DNA from: Streptomyces sp. Root431
GTDB lineage: Bacteria; Actinomycetota; Actinomycetes; Streptomycetales; Streptomycetaceae
DNA length: 64,000 bases
NCBI RefSeq assembly: GCF_001426585.1
Contig: NZ_LMEI01000006.1
Coordinates: 610,956-674,955, forward strand
Reading direction: 5' to 3'
The position numbers were made by a program, and so were the translations under genes. The notes below the pieces were generated by a model, which was not told the origin of the DNA, did not search any database, and was given only the letters and a program-made list of their open reading frames with translations. Position 1 is the first letter of the stretch. Every line of letters starts with the position of its first letter. This document shows, in pieces, positions 8,737 through 17,943 of the stretch.

Positions 8737-10166
8737 GGATGACCGGCATCGGCAAGAGCTTCCCCGGCGCCCGGGTGCTCTCCGGGGTCGACCTGGAGGT
8801 GGCCGCCGGCGAGGTGCACGCCCTCATCGGGGAGAACGGCGCCGGCAAGTCCACCCTCATGAAGATCCTCGCCGGGGTGCACACCCCCGACGAGGGCACG
8901 ATCGAGATCGACGGCCGCGCCCTGGCCTTCGGCCACCCGTTGGACGCCCAGCGGGCCGGAGTCTCGATCATCTACCAGGAACTGACGCTGCTGCCCGAGC
9001 GGACCGTCGCCGAGAACGTCTTTCTCGGCCGCGAACCCGTCCGCCGCGGCCTCGTCGACCGGGAGACGATGGAGCGCACCACCGCCGAACTCCTCGCCTC
9101 GCTCGGCGAGGACTCCTTCGGCCCCCGCGACCTCGTCCGCCGGCTCTCCGTCGCCCAGCAGCAGGTCGTGGAGATCGTCAAGGCGCTCTCGGTCGACGCC
9201 CGGATCGTCGTCATGGACGAGCCCACCGCCGCCCTCGCCGAGCACGAGGTCGAACTGCTCTACCGCCTGGTCCGCCGACTGCGCGAGCGCGGCATCGCCG
9301 TCCTCTACATCTCCCACCGCCTCCGCGAGATCTTCGACCTCGCCGACCGGGTCACCGTCCTCAAGGACGGCGTCAAGGTCGCCACCGAACCCATCGACCG
9401 GATCACCACCGCCGATCTGGTCCGGCTGATGGTCGGCCGCGAGCTCACCGACTACTACCCGCCCCGCGCCCAGCGGCCGCCGGGAGACGTCCTGCTCTCG
9501 GTCCGCGGCGGCGGCAACGACCGGCTCGACGGAATCGACCTGGAGCTGCGCGCCGGGGAGATCGTCGGCCTGGCCGGACTCCAGGGCGCGGGCCGCACCG
9601 AACTGGTCAAGGCGCTCTTCGGTGCCGAGCCCTTCACCCGGGGCGAGATGACCCCGCGCAGACCCCGCTCCGTACGGGACGGGATCGCCGCAGGCATCGG
9701 CCTGGTCACCGAGGACCGCAAGTCCGAAGGGCTCGCCCTGCACCAGTCGGTCCGCGACAACGCACTGCTCGTGGCGAGGGCCGGGAAGGGCCGCGCCGGC
9801 GGCGCCGTACTCGACCTGCTCCAACGGGTACGGCTCGCGCCGCCCCGCCCGGAGCAGGAGGTCCGCCACCTCTCCGGCGGCAACCAGCAGAAGGTCGTCC
9901 TCGCCAAGTGGCTGACCGTCGCCCCGCGCGTCCTGCTCTTCGACGAGCCGACCCGAGGCGTCGACGTCGGAGCCAAGGCGGTCATCCACGAGCTCGTACG
10001 AGAACTCGCCGACGGCGGCATGGCCGTCCTGATGGTCTCCTCCGAGCTCCCCGAACTCATCGGCATGAGCGACCGGATCCTCGTCCTGCGGGACGGCCGG
10101 ATCGCCGGTCACCTGCCCGCAGGCGCAACGGAGGAAGCCGTGATGGAACTGGCGGCCGGATCATGA
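8730..10166 (+). CDS. Sugar ABC transporter ATP-binding protein (CUT2/RbsA type)
   Basis: This 478-aa protein has two fused nucleotide-binding domains, the mark of the CUT2 (ribose/xylose/inositol) importers. Domain 1 carries Walker A GENGAGKST, an ABC-signature-like LSVAQQQVVEI, and Walker B IVVMDEPTAAL. Domain 2 has the degenerate P-loop GLQGAGRTE typical of this family, then LSGGNQQKVVLAKW and LLFDEPTRGVDVG. The start is uncertain among GTG 8721, GTG 8730 and ATG 8739. I prefer GTG 8730, which overlaps the upstream stop. The stop overlaps the next start as ATGA, indicating translational coupling. Confidence 0.93.
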   Translation: MLRMTGIGKSFPGARVLSGVDLEVAAGEVHALIGENGAGKSTLMKILAGVHTPDEGTIEIDGRALAFGHPLDAQRAGVSIIYQELTLLPERTVAENVFLGREPVRRGLVDRETMERTTAELLASLGEDSFGPRDLVRRLSVAQQQVVEIVKALSVDARIVVMDEPTAALAEHEVELLYRLVRRLRERGIAVLYISHRLREIFDLADRVTVLKDGVKVATEPIDRITTADLVRLMVGRELTDYYPPRAQRPPGDVLLSVRGGGNDRLDGIDLELRAGEIVGLAGLQGAGRTELVKALFGAEPFTRGEMTPRRPRSVRDGIAAGIGLVTEDRKSEGLALHQSVRDNALLVARAGKGRAGGAVLDLLQRVRLAPPRPEQEVRHLSGGNQQKVVLAKWLTVAPRVLLFDEPTRGVDVGAKAVIHELVRELADGGMAVLMVSSELPELIGMSDRILVLRDGRIAGHLPAGATEEAVMELAAGS

Positions 10167-11161
10167 CCCAGGAACTGCGCACCCCCGTGCCCAAGACCCC
10201 CACATGGCGTGGACTGCGCGACGTCGGCGCCGACAGCCCGGCCCGCCCCGTCTACCTGTCGCTCCTCGCCCTGACCGTCTTCGCCTGGATCCTCTTCCTC
10301 ACCGACGGAGGCCAGTTCTTCAGCCAGGTGAACACCGTCGGCATCCTCCAGCGCTCGGCCGCGCTCGGCATCGTCGCCGTCGGCCAGACCCTCGTCATCC
10401 TCGCCGGCTCCCTGGACCTCTCGGTCGCCTTCCTCATCAGCCTGGTGTCGCTGGTCGCCGCAGAGACCATGGCCGACTACGGGGTGCTCCCCGCGATCGG
10501 TGCGGTCCTGGCCGTCAGCGCCCTGGTCGGCCTGGTGAACGGCCTGGTGATCACCCGCCTCAAGGTGCACGCGTTCATCGCGACCCTGGGCATCTCCCTG
10601 ATCATCAAGGGAGTGCTCGACCACCGGTACGACGGCCCCGCCGGCAGCGTGCCCGAGTCCTTCCAGCGCCTCGGATACGACCGCATCGGCCCCGTCCCCG
10701 TATCGGCCCTGCTCTGGGCGGCCATCGCGTTCGCCGCCTGGTTCCTCCTCCGCCGCACCCCCCTCGGCTACCGGATCTACGCCGTCGGCGGCGACCCCGA
10801 AGTCGCCCGCCTCTCCGGCGTACGGACCGACCGGGTCGTCGTCGCCGCCCATGTGCTCTGCGCGCTGTGCGCCGGCATGGCCGGGCTGCTGCTCGCCGCA
10901 CGGCTCGGCGCGGGCGCGCCGACGGTCGGCAGCGACGGCGGCTACGACCTGGAGTCCATCGCCGCGGTCGTCCTCGGCGGCACCGCCCTCGCGGGCGGCA
11001 GGGGAGGCGTGGCCGGCACCGTCGGGGGAGTGCTCCTCCTGGCCGTCCTCGACAGCGTCTTCAACCAGCTGGAGATCAACTCCTTCGCCAAGGACGTGGT
11101 GCGCGGCCTCGTCCTCGTCGCCGCCCTGGCGATCTACGCCCGCCGGAGGCTCGCCCGATGA
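10163..11161 (+). CDS. Sugar ABC transporter permease 1 (CUT2)
   Basis: This 332-aa integral membrane protein of the RbsC/BPD_transp_2 family has about eight to ten hydrophobic segments. It shows the conserved GQTLVILAGSLDLSV motif after the second segment and AVVLGGTALAGGRG near the C-terminus, which contacts the ATPase. The ATG at 10163 overlaps the ATPase stop by 4 bp. It pairs with the second permease at 11158 to form a heterodimeric channel for the operon's sugar importer. Confidence 0.93.
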   Translation: MTQELRTPVPKTPTWRGLRDVGADSPARPVYLSLLALTVFAWILFLTDGGQFFSQVNTVGILQRSAALGIVAVGQTLVILAGSLDLSVAFLISLVSLVAAETMADYGVLPAIGAVLAVSALVGLVNGLVITRLKVHAFIATLGISLIIKGVLDHRYDGPAGSVPESFQRLGYDRIGPVPVSALLWAAIAFAAWFLLRRTPLGYRIYAVGGDPEVARLSGVRTDRVVVAAHVLCALCAGMAGLLLAARLGAGAPTVGSDGGYDLESIAAVVLGGTALAGGRGGVAGTVGGVLLLAVLDSVFNQLEINSFAKDVVRGLVLVAALAIYARRRLAR

Positions 11162-12138
11162 GACGCACCCTGCCCATCTTCGGAGTCCTCGCCGTCCTGC
11201 TCGTCGCGATCGCCGTCGCCAACCCGTACTTCCTCGAACTCCCCGGCTTCCTCGCCTTCGTCAAGCGGGCCGCGCCGCTGGCGATCCTCGCCGCCGGCCA
11301 GTACTTCGTCATCGTCTCCGGCGAGTTCGACCTGTCGGTCGGCTCGCTCGTCACCGCCGAGGTCGTGATCGCCGCGCGGCTCATCGACGGCGACCCCGGG
11401 GCGACCTGGCCCGTCATCGCCCTGCTGCTCGTCCTCGGCGCACTGATCGGACTGGTCAACGGGGCGGTGACCACGCTCCTTCGGGTCCCCTCCTTCATCA
11501 CCACCCTCGGCATGATGCTGATCCTGGCCGGCGCCGTGTTCCTGTGGACGGGCGGCGCCCCGCGCGGCGCGCTCACCGAGGAGTTCCGCACCTTCGGGCG
11601 CGGCGGCCTCGGCCCCGTACCGTGGTCGGTGCTGATCCTCCTGGCCGTCGTGACCGCCGTCGTGCTCCTGATGCGCGCCGACTTCGGACGCACCCTCGTC
11701 GCCACCGGCGACAACCCGGGCGCCGCCGCGCTCTCCGGCGTACGGGTGCCCCGCGCGAAGACCATCGCCTTCGTGCTCTCCGGCCTCTCCGCCGCGGTCT
11801 GCGCGATCCTCCTCGGCGGGTTCGCCGGAGTCTCCGCCCAGGTCGGCCAGGGCCTGGAGTTCCAGGCGATCACCGCGGTCGTCCTCGGCGGCGTCGTCCT
11901 CGGCGGCGGCCGCGGTTCGGTGGTGGCCGCCATCGCCGGAGCCTTCACCCTCGAAGCCCTGTTCACCCTGCTCAACCTGTACGGCATCTCGGGCGCGCTC
12001 GAGTCCGCCGTCCAAGGCGTCATCCTCATCGCCGCCATCGCCCTGGGCTCGCTCACCCTCCCCGCCTGGGCGGCCCGCGCCCGCACCACGAACGCCACCA
12101 CCCACACCACCCCCGACCCCACCCACGCGAAGGGCTGA
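11158..12138 (+). CDS. Sugar ABC transporter permease 2 (CUT2)
   Basis: This 326-aa paralogue of the preceding permease has the same hallmarks: GQYFVIVSGEFDLSVGSL near residue 42 and AVVLGGVVLGGGRGS near residue 240. It has a Thr/His/Pro-rich cytoplasmic tail. The ATGA overlap at 11158-11161 couples it to permease 1. Two distinct permease genes, instead of one homodimeric permease, suggest an asymmetric pore like those of AI-2 or xylitol-type CUT2 systems. Confidence 0.93.
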   Translation: MRRTLPIFGVLAVLLVAIAVANPYFLELPGFLAFVKRAAPLAILAAGQYFVIVSGEFDLSVGSLVTAEVVIAARLIDGDPGATWPVIALLLVLGALIGLVNGAVTTLLRVPSFITTLGMMLILAGAVFLWTGGAPRGALTEEFRTFGRGGLGPVPWSVLILLAVVTAVVLLMRADFGRTLVATGDNPGAAALSGVRVPRAKTIAFVLSGLSAAVCAILLGGFAGVSAQVGQGLEFQAITAVVLGGVVLGGGRGSVVAAIAGAFTLEALFTLLNLYGISGALESAVQGVILIAAIALGSLTLPAWAARARTTNATTHTTPDPTHAKG

Positions 12139-12143
12139 TCTCC

Positions 12144-13355
12144 ATGTCACTCACCCCCAGACGCGCGCTCGCCGGTGCCGTGCTCGCCACCCTGCTCCCG
12201 CTGTCGGCCTGCTCCAGCGACCTGCCCGAGGGGCCCGCGGCCTCCGGCGGGGCCGCCTCCCAGGGCCCGGGGGACGGCAAGAAGAAGACCGGCGACCAGT
12301 CGAAGTTCTTCGTCCAGGCGGACTACGAAGCCCAGCTCGCGATGCGCACCAAGCAGGCGACCGGACCGGCCGACAAGCCGTGGGAGCAGGCCATCGACCC
12401 GCAGCCGGTCGACACCACGGCGTACAAGAAGACCGGGAAGTACCACCTGTGCTTCTCCAACGCGGCCACCAACAACCCCTGGCGACAGGTCGGTTGGAAG
12501 ACCATGCAGTCCGAGGTCGCCCTGCACAAGGAGATCGCCGAGTTCACCGTCCTGGACGCCGAGGGCAAGGACGACAAGCAGATCTCCGACATCGCCGAAC
12601 TCTCCGCCAAGGGCTGCGACGCGCTGATCGTCTCGCCCAACACCACCGCCACGCTCACCCCCGCCGTCAAGGGCGCCTGCCCGAAGGTGCCGGTCATCGT
12701 CTTCGACCGCGGAGTGCAGACGGACTGCCCGGTCACCTTCATCAAGCCGATCGGCGGGTACGCGTTCGGCGCCGACGCCGCCGAGTTCCTCATCGACGAG
12801 GTGAAGCCCGGCGGCAAGATCCTCGCCCTGCGCATCCTGCCCGGCGTCGACGTCCTGGAGACCCGCTGGTCTGCCGCGAAGGTCGCCTTCGACAAGAGCC
12901 GACTCGACGTCGTCGGCGTCGAGTTCACCGACGGCGACGCCGCCAAGACCAAGGCCGTCGTCAGCGACTACATCCAGCGCTTCGGAAAGATCGACGGCGT
13001 CTGGATGGACGCCGGCGCCACCTCCGTCGCCGCCGTCGAGGCCTTCGAGGACGCGGGCGTGGCCGTCCCGCCGATCAACGGCGAGGACCAGCAGGACTTC
13101 CTCCAGAAGTGGAAGGACGCCGATCTGACCGCCGTCGCCCCCACCTACCCCACGTACCAGTGGCGCACCCCGGTCATCGCCGCCCTCAAGATCCTCAAGG
13201 GCGAGAGCGTGCCGAAGGTCTGGAACCTGCCGCAGCCCAAGGTCACCCGGGACAGCCTCGGCGACTACCTCAAGCCCGGCATGCCGCCCCTGCACTACGC
13301 GCTCTGCGGCTGCGAGGCCATGCCGGGATACCCGCAGAAGTGGGGCGGCAAGTAG
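12144..13355 (+). CDS. Sugar ABC transporter substrate-binding lipoprotein
   Basis: This 403-aa protein has a lipoprotein signal: n-region TPRR, a hydrophobic core, and lipobox LSAC with C23. A charged linker precedes a periplasmic-binding type I fold (KYHLCFSNAATNNPW, ALIVSPNTTATLTPAV, PVIVFDRGVQTDCPV). It delivers the substrate to the two permeases. It lies 5 bp after permease 2. The gene order (ATPase, permease, permease, binding protein) is unlike rbs operons, where the binding protein is not always last. Several Cys near the C-terminus (ALCGCEAM) are unusual. Confidence 0.92.
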   Translation: MSLTPRRALAGAVLATLLPLSACSSDLPEGPAASGGAASQGPGDGKKKTGDQSKFFVQADYEAQLAMRTKQATGPADKPWEQAIDPQPVDTTAYKKTGKYHLCFSNAATNNPWRQVGWKTMQSEVALHKEIAEFTVLDAEGKDDKQISDIAELSAKGCDALIVSPNTTATLTPAVKGACPKVPVIVFDRGVQTDCPVTFIKPIGGYAFGADAAEFLIDEVKPGGKILALRILPGVDVLETRWSAAKVAFDKSRLDVVGVEFTDGDAAKTKAVVSDYIQRFGKIDGVWMDAGATSVAAVEAFEDAGVAVPPINGEDQQDFLQKWKDADLTAVAPTYPTYQWRTPVIAALKILKGESVPKVWNLPQPKVTRDSLGDYLKPGMPPLHYALCGCEAMPGYPQKWGGK

Positions 13356-14189
13356 ATGCGGTCCCTCGGCGTCAACACCTGGGTCTGGGCCTCGCCGCTC
13401 ACCGACACCGTCCTGGAGAAGCTCGCCCCCCGCGTCGCCGACTGGGGATTCGACGTCATCGAACTCCCCGTCGAGCGGCCGGGGGACTGGGACCCCGACC
13501 GCGCCGCCGAACTCCTCGGCGGCCTCGGACTCGCCGCCTCGATCGTCCTCGTCATGCCGCCCGGCCGCGAACTGGTCGCCGCCTCCGCCGGGACGATCCG
13601 CGACACCCAGGACTACCTGCGGCACTGCGTGGACGTCGCCGTCACCCTGGGCGCCCCCGCCGTCAGCGGACCGGCGTACGCCTCGGTCGGCCGCACCTGG
13701 AAACTCGACGCCGGTGAACGCACCGCCGTCTACGCGGAGTTGCGCGAGAACCTCACACCCGTCGTGGACCACGCCGCCGAACGGGGCGTGCGGATCGGCG
13801 TCGAACCCCTCAACCGCTACGAGACCAGCCTGATCAACACCGTCGACCAGGCCCTGGAGGCGCTGCCCGAACACTGCGGGCTGGCCCTCGACACCTACCA
13901 CCTCAACATCGAGGAAAGGAGCCCGGTCCGGGCGATCCGCGACGCCGGCTCCAGGATCGCCCACCTCCAGGTTTGCGGGACCGACCGCGGCGCCCCCGGC
14001 GGCGACCACTTCGACTGGCCCGGCTTCGCCGCCGCCGTCGACGAGGCCGGCTACGAAGGCCCGCTCGTCATCGAGTCCTTCACCCCGGACAACGCGGCCA
14101 TCGCCACGGCCGCCTCCATGTGGCGGCCCCTGGCCGCCTCCCAGGACGCCATCGCGACCGACGGGCTGGCGTTCCTGCGGACCCTCTGA
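13356..14189 (+). CDS. Sugar phosphate isomerase/epimerase (TIM barrel, ketose 3-epimerase-like)
   Basis: This 277-aa AP-endonuclease-2/xylose-isomerase-like TIM barrel shows the metal-binding set of the tagatose/allulose 3-epimerase group: E in GVEPLNRYETS, D in GLALDTYHLNIEE, H in GGDHFDWPGF and E in LVIESFTPD. The start ATG directly follows the TAG of the binding-protein gene with no gap. The enzyme likely epimerises or isomerises the keto-sugar made by the Gfo/Idh dehydrogenase (inference from context). The substrate is unproven. Confidence 0.88.
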   Translation: MRSLGVNTWVWASPLTDTVLEKLAPRVADWGFDVIELPVERPGDWDPDRAAELLGGLGLAASIVLVMPPGRELVAASAGTIRDTQDYLRHCVDVAVTLGAPAVSGPAYASVGRTWKLDAGERTAVYAELRENLTPVVDHAAERGVRIGVEPLNRYETSLINTVDQALEALPEHCGLALDTYHLNIEERSPVRAIRDAGSRIAHLQVCGTDRGAPGGDHFDWPGFAAAVDEAGYEGPLVIESFTPDNAAIATAASMWRPLAASQDAIATDGLAFLRTL

Positions 14190-14230
14190 GCACTGACCCA
14201 GCCGACCCTCCGTCTCAGGGAGACCAAGCA

Positions 14231-17200
14231 GTGCAATCCTCACGCATGAGGCGTGCCCTCTCGGCCGTCACCATGACGCTCCTCGCCCTCCTCTTCCTCC
14301 AACTCCCCGCCCCCCAGGCCTCCGCCGTCCCGAAGGCCGCCGCCGAACCGGCGTACAAGGTGCTGCTGTTCACCAAGACCGCCGCCGGCGCCTACCGCCA
14401 CGACTCCATCGCGGCCGGCGTCGCGATGTTCCAGCAGCTCGCCACCGACAACGGCTTCCAGCTCGACCAGAGCGAGGACTCCGCCATCTTCACCTCGCCC
14501 GGCCTGAGCACCTACGACGCCGTCATCATGTTCCAGACCTCCGGCATGGTTTGGGACAACGACGCCGAACGCCAGGGCATGCAGAACTACGTGCGCAGCG
14601 GACGCGGTGTCATCGCCGTCCACAACGCCACCGACATGAACATCGACTCGGAGTTCCCCTGGTGGGACCAGGTCGTCATGGGCGGCGCGCACATGACCGC
14701 GCACTCCTCCATCGTCCAGGGCACGGCCAAGGTCGCCGACAAGGTGCACCCGTCGACCGCAGGACTCCCGGACCGCTGGGTGCGCGCAGAGGAGTGGTAC
14801 AACTTCGACAAGAACGCGCGCGGCAACGTGCACGTCCTGGTCACCGCCGACGAGACCACCTACGACGCGGGCGGCGCCAAGATGGGCGCCGACCACCCCA
14901 TCTCCTGGTGCCAGGTCGCCGAGGGCGGCAAGGTGTGGGCCACCGCGATGGGCCACCAGACCGCCTCGTACACCGAGCCCCTGTTCCGGCAGCACCTCCT
15001 CGGCGGCCTGCAGTGGGCCGCCGGCGCCGCGGCCGGCGACTGCGGCGGCACGGTCACCAACCGCTACCAGAAGGTCGCCCTCGACAGCGCGCCCGACCAG
15101 CCCATGGCCCTGGACGTCGCCGACGACGGCAAGGTCTTCTACATCTCCCGCTCCGGCTCCGTCCACGTCATCCACGAGCACGAGGGCGTCTCGGAGACCC
15201 ACACCGCCGGCGTCCTGGACGTCTACGACGGCGGCGAGGACGGCGGGATCGGCCTGGCCCTCGACCCGGACTTCGTCACCAACCGCTGGATCTACCTGAA
15301 CTACTCGCCCAAGGGCACGGCCGAGGTCAACCGCGTCTCCCGCTTCACCGTCAAGGCCGACGACACGCTGGACATGGCCAGTGAGAAGAAGGTCATCGAG
15401 GTCCCGGCCTACCGCGAGGTCGACGAGCCCGGCCACACCGGCGGCTACCTCGACTTCGGCCCCGGCGGCAACCTCTACATAGGCCCCGGCGACGACACCA
15501 ACCCCTTCGCCTCCGACGGCTACGCCCCGATCGACGAGCGGCCGGGCCGGGAGCACTACGACGCCCAGCGCACCTCCTCCAACACCAACGACCTGCGCGG
15601 CAAGATCCTGCGCATCCACCCCGAGGCCGACGGCACGTACACCGTCCCGCAGGGCAACCTCTTCGCCGCGGGCACGGCCAAGACCCGTCCCGAGATCTAC
15701 GCGATGGGCTTCCGCAACCCGTTCCGCTTCGCGGTCGACCCGGAGACCGGCTGGATCTCGCTCGGCGACTACGGCCCCGACGCCGGCGCCGCCAACCCCG
15801 ACCGCGGCCCCGAGGGCACGGTCGAATGGAACCTGGTCAAGGAGCCCGGCTTCTACGGCTGGCCGTACTGCACCGGCGACAACACCCCCTTCAACGACTA
15901 CGACTTCACCACCAACACCGCGGGCGCGAAGTTCGACTGCGCCGCACCGAAGAACGACTCGCCCAACAACACCGGTCTCACCGATCTGCCCGCCGCCAAG
16001 GCGGCCACGGTCTGGTACGACTACCATGCCTCGGCCCGCTTCCCCGAGCTCGGCAGCGGCGGCGGCGCCCCGATGGGCGGCCCGTTCTACCACTACGACG
16101 CGGCGAGCACGTCGGAGCGCAAGTTCCCCGCGTACTACGACAAGACGCCGTTCTTCTACGAGTGGAGCCGCAACACCGTCAAGGAGTTCCGCCTGGACGC
16201 CGAAGGCGGACTGCTGAAGATCAGCCCGCTGGTCGCCCAGATCGCCCCGCACGCCGCCATCGACATGAAGTTCGGCCCGGACGGCGCCATGTACCTCGCC
16301 GAGTGGGGGAACGGCTTCGGCCATTCCAACACCGACGACGGCATCTACCGGATCGACTACGTCGCAGGAAACCGGTCCCCGCTGGCCAAGGCGTCCGCGG
16401 CGCCGGACTCCGGCCGGGCCCCGCTCCCCGTCACCTTCTCCCCGGCGGGCTCGAGCGACCCCGACGGCGACGCCATCACGTACGCCTGGGACTTCGGCGA
16501 CGGCGCCGGCTCCGCCGAGGAGAGCCCCACGCACACCTACGCCGCCAACGGGCAGTACACCGCCCGGCTGACGGTCCGCGACGCGGGCGGCAAGACCGCC
16601 ACCGCCAACGTCCCCGTGACCGTGGGCAACACCCGCCCCAAGGTCACCTTCACCACTCCGCCCGACGGCAGCTTCATCCAGCTCGGTGACACCTTCGGCT
16701 ACCAGGTGAAGGTCACCGATCCCGAGGACCGCAAGATCGACTGCTCCAAGGTCGTCGTGACCGCTGCGCTCGGCCACGACAGCCACAGCCACGACACCGG
16801 CCAGTTCACCGGCTGCACCGGAACCATCCAGACCAGCTCCTCCGGTCACGACGCCGACGCCAACACCTTCTTCGTCCTCTCCGCCGACTACACCGACGCG
16901 GGAGGCCTGAAGGGCACCACCAGCGTCACCCTCCAGCCCCGGCACAAGCAGGCCGAGTACGCCACGGCCAAGTCCGGGGTCCGGATCGTCGAGCAGGGCG
17001 GAGCCGAGGGCGGCAAGCGCATCGGCGACATCTCCGACGGCGACTGGATCGCCTTCACCCCGATGAACATGACCGGCATCGAGAAGGTGGGCTTCCGGGC
17101 GTCGGCCCCGTCGGCCGGCGGCGGCTCCATCGAACTGCGCGCCGGTTCGCCGACGGGCAAGCTCATCGCCACCACGCCCGTCCCGAGCACCGGTGGCTGG

Positions 17201-17794
17201 GACGACTACAAGAACCTCCCGCCGGTGAAGGTCACCGACCCGCGGGGCACCCACACCGTCTACGCGGTGTTCAGGCTCCCGGGGGCCGACTCCTTCGACC
17301 TGGACGCGCTCACCTTCCTGCGCCGGGGCGACGCCCCGCCGGTCGACCCGCCGGGTCCGGAGAACGGCGCCACGTACACCCTCACGAGCGTGTCCAGCGG
17401 CAAGCTGGTCGACGTGCGGTCCGCCTCCGGTGAGGACGGCGCGGCGGTCATCCAGTACACGGCGAACGGCGGCACCAACCAGCAGTGGAAGCTGACGGAC
17501 GCCGGCGACGGAACGTTCCGGCTGGTCTCGGGGCTCAGCGCCAAGTGCCTGGAGGTGCCCGGCGACCAGGTGACGCAGGACGGCGCTCTCGCCCGGCAGT
17601 GGACGTGCGGCACCGGCGACAACCAGCGCTGGAAGCTGGCGTCGGCCGGAACGGGCGTCTACCGGGTCGTTTCGGCCGGCGGCGGCAAGTGCCTGGACGT
17701 CCCCGGGCAGTCCACCGACGACGACGTCCAGCTCATCCAGTGGACGTGCAACGGCGGCACCAACCAGCAGTGGAAGTTCACGAAGACCGGCTGA
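14231..17794 (+). CDS. Secreted ThuA / PQQ-type sugar dehydrogenase / PKD / CBM6-like / ricin-lectin protein
   Basis: This 1187-aa protein starts at GTG 14231, with AGGGAGA 7 nt upstream; the later ATG 14246 has no such site. The order is a signal peptide (LLALLFLQLPAPQASA), a ThuA-like class I GATase-fold domain at about 40-270, and a soluble-glucose-dehydrogenase beta-propeller at about 277-713 (GGYLDFGPGGNLYIGPGDD; LRGKILRIHPE; IYAMGFRNPFRFAVDPETG). A PKD domain follows at 714-799 (AWDFGDG), then an unassigned beta domain, a CBM6-like domain at about 907-1030, and a ricin B-type trefoil at 1048-1187 with repeated NQQWK/NQRWK motifs. It probably acts on polysaccharide or sugars outside the cell. 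It closes the transporter operon, 41 bp after the epimerase. Confidence 0.93.
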   Translation: MQSSRMRRALSAVTMTLLALLFLQLPAPQASAVPKAAAEPAYKVLLFTKTAAGAYRHDSIAAGVAMFQQLATDNGFQLDQSEDSAIFTSPGLSTYDAVIMFQTSGMVWDNDAERQGMQNYVRSGRGVIAVHNATDMNIDSEFPWWDQVVMGGAHMTAHSSIVQGTAKVADKVHPSTAGLPDRWVRAEEWYNFDKNARGNVHVLVTADETTYDAGGAKMGADHPISWCQVAEGGKVWATAMGHQTASYTEPLFRQHLLGGLQWAAGAAAGDCGGTVTNRYQKVALDSAPDQPMALDVADDGKVFYISRSGSVHVIHEHEGVSETHTAGVLDVYDGGEDGGIGLALDPDFVTNRWIYLNYSPKGTAEVNRVSRFTVKADDTLDMASEKKVIEVPAYREVDEPGHTGGYLDFGPGGNLYIGPGDDTNPFASDGYAPIDERPGREHYDAQRTSSNTNDLRGKILRIHPEADGTYTVPQGNLFAAGTAKTRPEIYAMGFRNPFRFAVDPETGWISLGDYGPDAGAANPDRGPEGTVEWNLVKEPGFYGWPYCTGDNTPFNDYDFTTNTAGAKFDCAAPKNDSPNNTGLTDLPAAKAATVWYDYHASARFPELGSGGGAPMGGPFYHYDAASTSERKFPAYYDKTPFFYEWSRNTVKEFRLDAEGGLLKISPLVAQIAPHAAIDMKFGPDGAMYLAEWGNGFGHSNTDDGIYRIDYVAGNRSPLAKASAAPDSGRAPLPVTFSPAGSSDPDGDAITYAWDFGDGAGSAEESPTHTYAANGQYTARLTVRDAGGKTATANVPVTVGNTRPKVTFTTPPDGSFIQLGDTFGYQVKVTDPEDRKIDCSKVVVTAALGHDSHSHDTGQFTGCTGTIQTSSSGHDADANTFFVLSADYTDAGGLKGTTSVTLQPRHKQAEYATAKSGVRIVEQGGAEGGKRIGDISDGDWIAFTPMNMTGIEKVGFRASAPSAGGGSIELRAGSPTGKLIATTPVPSTGGWDDYKNLPPVKVTDPRGTHTVYAVFRLPGADSFDLDALTFLRRGDAPPVDPPGPENGATYTLTSVSSGKLVDVRSASGEDGAAVIQYTANGGTNQQWKLTDAGDGTFRLVSGLSAKCLEVPGDQVTQDGALARQWTCGTGDNQRWKLASAGTGVYRVVSAGGGKCLDVPGQSTDDDVQLIQWTCNGGTNQQWKFTKTG

Positions 17795-17801
17795 TCGCGT
17801 C

Positions 17802-17831
17802 CCGCCGGACCGACCTGACCCGATCCGGCGG
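17802..17831 (+). terminator. Hairpin after the ThuA/dehydrogenase gene
   Basis: CCGCCGGA at 17802-17809 pairs perfectly with TCCGGCGG at 17824-17831 across a 14-nt loop, 8 bp after the stop. There is no U-tract, which is usual for GC-rich actinobacteria. Confidence 0.55.
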
Positions 17832-17847
17832 AACCTGATCCGCCCCT

Positions 17848-17882
17848 GGCCCGGTGCCCGCACATCCCGCGGGCGCCGGGCC
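17848..17882 (+). terminator. Second, stronger GC-rich hairpin
   Basis: A 13-bp stem (17848-17860 with 17870-17882) has one G-U position and a 9-nt loop. It follows the first hairpin and lies 61 bp before the next gene. Together the two likely end or attenuate the transporter transcript before the Ebo unit. Confidence 0.6.
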
Positions 17883-17943
17883 CCCAGCGGCACCCCCGCT
17901 GCCCCCCTCGCCACCCCGTACGCGCGCCAGGAGTGACATCCCG

